The notes under the pieces: generated by a model
Told to the model about the DNA's origin: nothing
Databases searched by the model: none
Seen by the model: only the letters and a program-made list of their open reading frames with translations
DNA from: Pteria penguin
Taxonomy: Eukaryota > Mollusca > Bivalvia > Pterioida > Pteriidae
Assembly: GCA_035048485.1 (NCBI GenBank)
Contig: CM068580.1
Span: 56,148,475 to 56,212,474 of the forward strand
DNA: 64,000 nucleotides
Direction: 5' to 3'
Position numbers and translations under genes: made by a program
In this document: piece by piece, positions 57,608 through 64,000 of the stretch
Numbering within the stretch: the first letter of the stretch is position 1
Layout of the letters: every line of letters starts with the position of its first letter

Positions 57608-59030
57608 ACAACTTAACAACCCTTCATCATTGCTCATTATCATGTAATTTTTCTTCTATCATTTACGGGTATAGGATACTGTTCAAATGTTAAATATACA
57701 GTGTGGTAGGTTTCATGCGTATATGCTTTGTTCATTTTTAAGAAGAACCTCAAACCTGCCTATCATTGTCCATTTCTCTTGTCATCAAATCTTATTGCAA
57801 CAATTTCTGTTATAAGTTTTCAATGGATTTCAACCAAACTAAGTAGAGAGGAAGTACATGTGTCTGAGGTGTAGATATGCCTTACAGTTTAACAAATTTT
57901 ACGGTATTTGTTACCTTGCATTTTGAAAAACTTTGCACATTGAACTGGCATTCAAAGGTACTTGTCTCAACAGTGGAAAAGTACATCTAATCACTTAGAA
58001 AAAATAACAATACATGTTAAAAGAAAGAAAGCAAAGAGAGTAAATGTGTACAGTGACGGATAAATCTGAAGTGTACATGTATCAAGTGGAAATATGTTGA
58101 ATATAGCTTTAAGTCTCAGAGGGTTATTTATCAAATATGTCTATATGTTTTGAAAGACTGTAATATTAAGCATGTTTTTTTCAAATGTTATTTTGCTTAT
58201 TGCAGGTGATGACAAAGAGACCAGTGTCATCTACAGCAGATTCACTTCTAATTTTATTTCCTAATATTTCTTATTAATGAGACATCTCTCTTCTTTTTTC
58301 TAATTGCAGATTCCAAGTGTTCATCTCTGTGGTCATTTCTTCATTTACAAAACTGCATACAAGTCAACCCATACTATACTGAATCTTTTGTATAATTTAT
58401 TACTGCATATTTTTGTTGACCTTTAGAGATTTTCCTACAGATTTAGTTCACTTAAACTATTAATTCCAAGTTAAAAAAAGAAAACCTAATGGATAAATAG
58501 GAAGTTAGCTTAAATTAAAATCAGATTAGAATGAAATTATATACAAATACAAATTTATTCATTAACATTTGATCGATATATATATATCATACTTTCCAAA
58601 CAAATTTATTGATATACTTTTCACTGAAGTTAGAAAGTACAAAGTTGATTTTTTTTTTCTCGTCATTTTGCTGTTTTAGAGAAAGGAATGCTTTCAGGAT
58701 TTTCTCTTCGATACGCCTATTAAATGTCATCAAAATCTTCTCATTTTATAGAATCATGTTTGTAAATTTTGTATTAGAAATTTTGCTGATGAGGTTCAGA
58801 CACTACACACCTGATAAGAACAGTACATACTACACCTTTATATCAGCAAATATTTCTGTTAATTGTTATGTAATATTGAATGTGTCATGTAGAATAAAGG
58901 TTGAGAGGCTCTATGCTTTGTTTTCTTATCTTTAATATTTGTGTTTAAATGATACTCAATTTCAGATGATTTCTACTCACTGCCAATCAGTGGATATGAA
59001 TTTTGATTACCATTTCGGTTCATATGGTAG
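57608..59030 (+). other. SNRPA1 3' UTR and flank
   Basis: Non-coding. Acceptor-like TTATTGCAG (58,206) and CTAATTGCAG (58,310) could mark alternative 3' exons. The first clear AATAAA after the stop is near 58,892 (GTAGAATAAAGG), giving a possible long UTR; the true end is not determinable here. Confidence 0.4.
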
Positions 59031-59035
59031 AGGTG

Positions 59036-59190
59036 CACAATACACCGATCCACTTTTCAGCATAGAAAGCGATATTTACCAGACTCTTTTATTGTTATGC
59101 TTATGACGTCATAATCAAATACCGGACTTGTTTAATGTCATCAAAGTCATAGCACTTGACATTCGACGAAAGTGGATTAGTGTATCATGA
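59036..59190. mobile_element. Short TIR element (~155 bp)
   Basis: The left end CAATACACCGATCCACTTTT faces the right end AAAGTGGATTAGTGTATCA in inverted orientation. The middle has TTATGACGTCATAA, a CRE-type palindrome. Non-coding. Confidence 0.6.
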
Positions 59191-59740
59191 TTGAGGTTTT
59201 AACATGTTGACTTACTGCAGTAGTTACAGTTGTCAGATATGTGATTTAGTTATGCAGCATATGGAATTTTGGTTCTGGTTCATAGAAAAGGGACATGCAT
59301 GTATTTACATTTCTTGTAAAAGTTGATGTAATCTTGTGCATTACTCCCTTGCGCAATTTTGTACCAGTTTTGTTGAAGCTTGTGCATCAATGCTCTGCTG
59401 TGTTGAGGACAATTTTGGTAAGATTTCGTCTGTAGATACAAAGTGAAAATCGCCATAAAATGTGGGTCAACTGCCTGTGTTCATACATTTAGTTTGAATA
59501 CAAAAGCAATAATTTTATTGACTCGAGTTTCAGACGTAATATCTATGACATGCAGATAAATTGTATCTTTTGGTTGTATTGACGGGCCAAATTTTGCCTC
59601 TGGAAGAGCTACGAATTGTTTATCATATTCAGTCGCTTTATTTCATCAACCGACTGCAAATCATATTCCAGAAATGTAAATGTCGCAAAGGTACCTTTCG
59701 TTAAATTCTTTTATTTTTTTAGGGGGGAGGGGAGGGGGGT

Positions 59741-60120
59741 TCAAACTTGTAGTGTTTGACTCGCGGTGCAGACGATCCAGATTCGATTCATGGGAAGCGC
59801 CACCATGTCGATCGATTGATAATTGTTTTACGTCGCTCCACGATTATTTCGCGTATATGGTGACTGCATCTGCAACCGGCACACCAGAAGCAATGAGGGA
59901 TCTTTTACATACCACGCTTACCGTGACATGAGACTTCTTGTTTTTGCTGTTTCGTCCGAAAAACAAGACACTGGTGCGCCAATGGCGGAAGTCAAACCCG
60001 GGCCTTCCGGTCATGAGCCGAGCACCTCATCCACTGGGCTACACCGGCTTCGTCACCACGCTGAAGAGGTTGGCAATATCCTGGTCCCATGTCGCGACAC
60101 GACTGAATCGACGTAAACCG
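59741..60120 (+). mobile_element. SINE family 2, split by a family-1 SINE
   Basis: The head half (59,741-59,808: GTGTTTGACTCGCGGTGCAG, box B AGATTCGATTCATGG, then GCGCCACCATG) resumes at 60,054 with CACCACGCTGAAGAGGTTGG, the CATGTCGCGACACGACTGAA core and CGACGTAAAC. The interruption is exactly one family-1 SINE. Confidence 0.78.
59809..60053 (-). mobile_element. tRNA-derived SINE, family 1, nested insertion
   Basis: Tail CGATTGATAATTGTTTTACG at left; central block; head at right (minus strand: AAGCCGGTGTAGCCCAGTGG, box B GGCCCGGGTTTGACTTCC). The flanking CACCATG / CACCACG is a likely short target-site duplication. Confidence 0.82.
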
Positions 60121-60334
60121 CCAATCTACCATCGTCGGTGATATTGTCGGTCATCTCGACAAGTTCTTTGAGCTTTAGCGTTTTTACGTACACTCGTGTC
60201 TTATAAGATGATGCCTGCCAATGTTTAAAACTACACCAAAATTACTTCGCACTGCGACCAGTGTTAGTAACGGAAAACTGGAATACCAGTTGAAAACCAC
60301 CTAGTGAAGGCACGGACTATGTTTCTGCCCTGAC

Positions 60335-60410
60335 CTTCGACATATAGAGTTAACCACTTCGCCTTACTGGAATTCAAACCCAGTCCTCATGGAGGAGACG
60401 AGCGACAATG
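60335..60410 (-). repeat. tRNA-like SINE head fragment
   Basis: On the minus strand, a box-B-like CTGGGTTTGAATTCC followed by AAGGCGAAGTGGTTAACTC out of canonical order; an eroded fragment. Confidence 0.3.
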
Positions 60411-60504
60411 GGTTTCAACGCTGCGTATTGGCCATCGACTACTTCGTAGAAGATATTACTCGCACTAGACTAGCTGTCAAGTCACAGGTGGAATCCACGG
60501 AAAC

Positions 60505-60580
60505 AAGTGCACTTGACGTCTGACACCGATGTGTAATATTCTTTCAATATACATCGCAGTGTCAAACGTCAGGCGCTTTT
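60505..60580. repeat. Hairpin-forming inverted repeat
   Basis: CTTGACGTCTGACACCGATG faces CATCGCAGTGTCAAACGTCA across about 25 bp. Perhaps the remnant of a small TIR element. Confidence 0.6.
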
Positions 60581-62200
60581 GACCCCTGTGGCTGAATCTT
60601 GTTCATGGATTACGAAACAAGGAATATTTTCTAAACACGATAAAAGGATTATTACTGGCTTTTGTTCGTGAAGATATATAGTACATACCGTTGTGATGAT
60701 GTAAACAAATTCCAAATTTGCGGCAACTCCTCCGAAATATGTATAGTTGTTATCAAAGAAATATAAGCAATGTTTGTTACAAGTTGTATATTTCTTGAAT
60801 AAGAAAAAAAAAAGGGGGGGGGGGCAGAAAGAGAAGAAAAAGAAAACGGTAATACAATGAGTACTCTTGGGTTCATAGTTCAAATTAGAAATGTGAGCTG
60901 AACCCTTCATTAAGAATTTATGGATCTGAAATGTACTTAATGACGCACCTCTTTGGCGCTTTGACCCCTCTAGTTTAACGTATTACTTGAACACGAGTCT
61001 GATTTGTTCCATAAACTTATGATTTTGCGACTCCGTTTACAAGAATTACACGCCTGTACAGCGAAATTAATATTGCGACTTGTATTTTAATAAAGCTGTT
61101 GGTTTTTTACCCGAGCATGTCAATATTTTCCAAATAAGATCTGTAAAATTCATAAGCATCAGTTTTTGTATGTCACAGTGCAGGTTACGACACGATGTCT
61201 TCCATATAAAATCCGTTGAGTTCTCCAATAACCTAACAGGTTATTTCCCAAAAGTTCATACGAAATTTTGGATGATGATTTTCATAACTTTTAACCTCAG
61301 ACTTTGCCAGTAGGGTGAAATTTGAACTGAAAATCATTAAATTTATGACGATCTTTTTTCTCCAAAATACAACAAAACATTTCATATTATGCACACTGTA
61401 GATTAAAGTCATATTCCATCGAGGTGAATGTTATGAAAAGTCCTTATATTAACCAGAGACTTATATACATACATGTATATGAAAGTATATATGTCTCTGT
61501 ATTAACATTTCCTTTAGCACTTGTGTGAAATGGATACCAGCAGCTTGTTGTTAACGTACCTACATTGAACATGCTTGAATTTCATTTATAGAAAAGTTAA
61601 ATATACGTATATATTGTACACGACGATACTACAGTACCATTGATTCTGGTGCGACGTACGTGGATGCTAGAGATTATTTAGACCTCCCTGAATATGTCAT
61701 GCAATTTACCTATCATATATTTTTTATTTTATTTATGAAGTAAATATTTCTTTTCGTGTAATTATCGTAAGGACACCTTGACAGTGTCTTGAGATTCTTC
61801 ATATAAATAAAAGCGTATATTGTTCCAATCGGCGTTTACTTATTTCTTATGTTTTTGGTCAAGCTTCATGTTTAGCCATCTTCAACATCAAAGAGTATTG
61901 AAATATTGTGACAAGTCATTTAAAAGGGATACTGCAATCAAATGAAATATATTTAATAATTTGGGGGTGAAAAAAAAATGACTCGGGGACAAAGTTACAG
62001 GGTCGATAATCACCAGCATCGAAGTTAATTAAATCCGTGGTAAGCGATTAGTGATTGTTTAAAATTAAATTTATTACAAGTAAAAGAATTGAATGATATT
62101 TTGAGTGGCCACCCACCCTCTCCTTCTTCATACCTTATTTTCTTCTTGGAGAAAAGCTACGTTCGGGGTTCATGCAAGTTAATTTCAAGAATGTCGCAAG
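60580..62200. other. Intergenic, no gene seen
   Basis: AT-rich; an A/G homopolymer run at 60,804-60,830 and an inverted repeat at 61,452-61,504 (ACCAGAGACTTATATA / TATATATGTCTCTG) that resembles the TIR of the hAT-like element in SNRPA1 intron 1. Confidence 0.45.
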
Positions 62201-62204
62201 TGAT

Positions 62205-62500
62205 CCGATGTCGTGGTAGCTCAGTCTACAACGTGACACGGTGATTTCTGTGAGGTCGAGCGGTTACGAGTACGAGTCCGACTGGCAACTTGTCGGTGTC
62301 TTCAGTCGTAACAATTCGTCCATTTACGTGCGTATTTGTCTCTTAGAATAGATTGAAAAAGTCGAGGTCCTGTATCAAGGTAAAAGTTGGTAAGTAAATT
62401 ACACCACCACCACCACCACCACCCTCCCTCCTTTTCCTCGTATAGGGCGGGTCCGTTGAATAAATCAAAATAATTAGGCACATGCCGTTACCAATGAATA
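62205..62500 (+). repeat. tRNA-derived SINE, diverged, with (CAC)n
   Basis: Head GTGGTAGCTCAGTCTACAAC with box B GAGTACGAGTCCG, then GAGGTCCTGTATCAAGG and GGGCGGGTCCGTTGAATAA like the family-1 centre. A (CAC)n microsatellite lies at 62,401-62,424. Confidence 0.55.
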
Positions 62501-62759
62501 GGATCTTGGCTTCACTTGAAGTAATATTAAAGAGACAACTAAGTGCAGGTGATTAGTTATTATTTCAAGCATCTTATTGTTCTCTGCTGTTTGCTGAATT
62601 CTTTTACAAGTGTGAAGAGGGAGGTTACACGTGTGTCTGTCTGTATGTGTCTTTATGGGGCAATATTTACTAATGAATATGGTAATTGATAAAAAAATTA
62701 TCCATATTACATATGACACTTTGGTTGGAATATAAATACATGTACGATAAGATAGATTC

Positions 62760-62779
62760 ATATATATATATATATATAT
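62760..62779. repeat. (TA)n microsatellite
   Basis: About 10 TA units. Confidence 0.9.
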
Positions 62780-63327
62780 TAATTGGGCGGGAAATGATTA
62801 CTACAATCAACACACATGTGTCCACAGTTGAGGATCAAAAGGAATTTGTGAAGTTCAACAAACCACAGGATCAGATAACATCGGTAATACTAGCAGGATT
62901 TTGTCCAAAATATGGTACAGGAAAAACACATCAACTGGAACAAGACTGACACCGGGTGTAGAGTGTAATATTACATAAAATGTTGGTGAACTGTTAATCA
63001 GATTATAGACGGGGTGGGTTGAATCAATTACCTTCTTGTTCAGTGTAAGCACGGACTGCATATGAAGGGGTGTCAATTTATTGAGAATTCAGATTATCTC
63101 GTAAGCTCTTGAGATGAAGATCCCTTATCCGGGAAATGCAATAAAAGATTTCCGGATAGTGCTGACCAGTGTCGTTCTTGGAACCCAACTTTCACCTGAT
63201 GTTTATCAAAACACAATATATTAAGATTGTAGAAAATAAAGGGGGCTGTTTATTGTATTTAAATTATCATTCTCTTTTCCCTAACATCTAGGATTCGCTA
63301 TCGCTAATGTAGTATGACGCGTGCAGA

Positions 63328-63435
63328 TGCCGGGTATCGATTGAGATAGCTCAATGGTGACAGCGTCCACTATAATAGCTGAAGATTCTGGATTCGATTC
63401 TCGGGTCCGGCCAGATCTTTTTCTCCTGTCTGTTA
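63328..63435 (+). repeat. tRNA-derived head, copy 1 of 2
   Basis: Box A region GATAGCTCAATGGTGACAGC, box B TGGATTCGATTCTCGGG, then TCCGGCCA and a T-rich body. A complete cloverleaf with matched stems is not convincing, so it is called a SINE head rather than a tRNA gene. Confidence 0.6.
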
Positions 63436-63544
63436 CATTTGCTGCCGTGAGAGTGACCTACATGTGAAGGTTAACCAGGGTTTATTTCTCTCTTGCGTTT
63501 TGGCAATGTTCAGAAACCTCTGGCAGGAGGAAAGTGTGACGTAT

Positions 63545-63655
63545 TCCGGGTAATTGCCCGGATAGATTGATGGTGAGAGCGTCCCATTTCAAAGCGGAAG
63601 GTTTTGGGTTCCAATCCCGGGCCCGGCCACATTTTTTTGTCCTTTCTTTTACAAT
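63545..63655 (+). repeat. tRNA-derived head, copy 2 of 2
   Basis: GATAGATTGATGGTGAGAGC, GGTTTTGGGTTCCAATCCCG and GGCCCGGCCACATTTTTTTG resemble copy 1 about 210 bp upstream. Box B has lost the consensus GTTCGA (GTTCCA). Confidence 0.6.
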
Positions 63656-64000
63656 GGAAAGAACCATCATGCATTTGTTATTTACAAAGATTTAACAAGG
63701 GATCTAAGTTTTTTCGTCTTTCTAATTTGCTATCCTTTTTTTTCCCTTCTTTCTGGGTATTGGGTAAGGGGGGGGCTTATTTTTAATAAGGGTGCAGGAG
63801 CAATATATATCAATAAAATTTATACATGTACGTTCATGAAATTAATAACTCTTATTCGCATATAATTGTAGCCATATTTTATTACTAGTACAAATTGAAT
63901 ACTACCAGAATAATTCATAATGTTTAAGGACACACACCAAAAAAAGAAAATGCGAGATAAATTTGAATAATACCAAAATAAATTCGCCCCTACGAATGTT
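63656..64000. other. Window end, no gene seen
   Basis: T-rich and AT-rich sequence without a supported feature. Confidence 0.4.

Noticed and set aside
60569..60910. 113-codon minus-strand frame with Phe/Pro run
   Set aside because: The core is translation of an A/G homopolymer run; no other coding signal.
63328..63655. Functional tRNA genes (also 13.6, 5.98 and 62.2 kb)
   Set aside because: Box A/B remnants are present but stems do not pair convincingly, and SINE bodies follow the heads.

Overview
The window reads as animal nuclear DNA, most likely from a marine bivalve mollusc. The evidence is AT-rich sequence, large introns with GT/AG borders, single-copy animal housekeeping genes, and many tRNA-derived SINEs, short inverted-repeat DNA transposons and dispersed repeats of kinds I associate with bivalve genomes. 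The species cannot be named from the sequence. No bacterial operon, CRISPR array, viral gene, rRNA or transposase/reverse-transcriptase reading frame was seen.

Layout. (1) 1-24,662, minus strand: the 5' end of a gene resembling RGS22 (regulator of G-protein signalling 22). Three tiny coding exons of 31, 29 and 63 bp lie at 24,632-24,662, 19,018-19,046 and 1,098-1,160. The gene runs off the left edge. Its second intron (about 17.9 kb) holds a 45-unit, 39-bp minisatellite (3,592-5,345), several SINEs and palindromic MITEs. (2) 24,663-38,310: intergenic, with no convincing gene; it contains AT microsatellites, a 21-bp tandem repeat, SINEs and dispersed repeats. (3) 38,311-39,696, minus strand: an intact single-exon ZMPSTE24/STE24 CAAX prenyl protease of 461 aa. 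(4) 39,697-43,657: divergent intergenic region crowded with inverted repeats, including two related 175-bp MITEs and a large hairpin just upstream of the next gene. (5) 43,658-57,607, plus strand: a complete eight-exon SNRPA1 (U2 snRNP A') gene of 253 aa. Its introns hold a 1.93-kb hAT-like element, a 561-bp foldback element, a 12-unit 38-bp minisatellite, six SINEs, two ~0.93-kb pogo/Tigger-like elements and at least three other TIR elements. (6) 57,608-64,000: SNRPA1 3' flank and intergenic DNA with nested SINEs and tRNA-like heads.

The genes have separate roles (G-protein signalling, prenyl-protein/lamin processing, splicing) and no functional linkage is implied. The main interest is in the gene models, which gene-length ORF calling misses for RGS22 and SNRPA1, and in the mobile-element record: nested insertions with target-site duplications, a minisatellite that appears to have grown from a SINE head, and a transposon end 21 bp from a splice acceptor.
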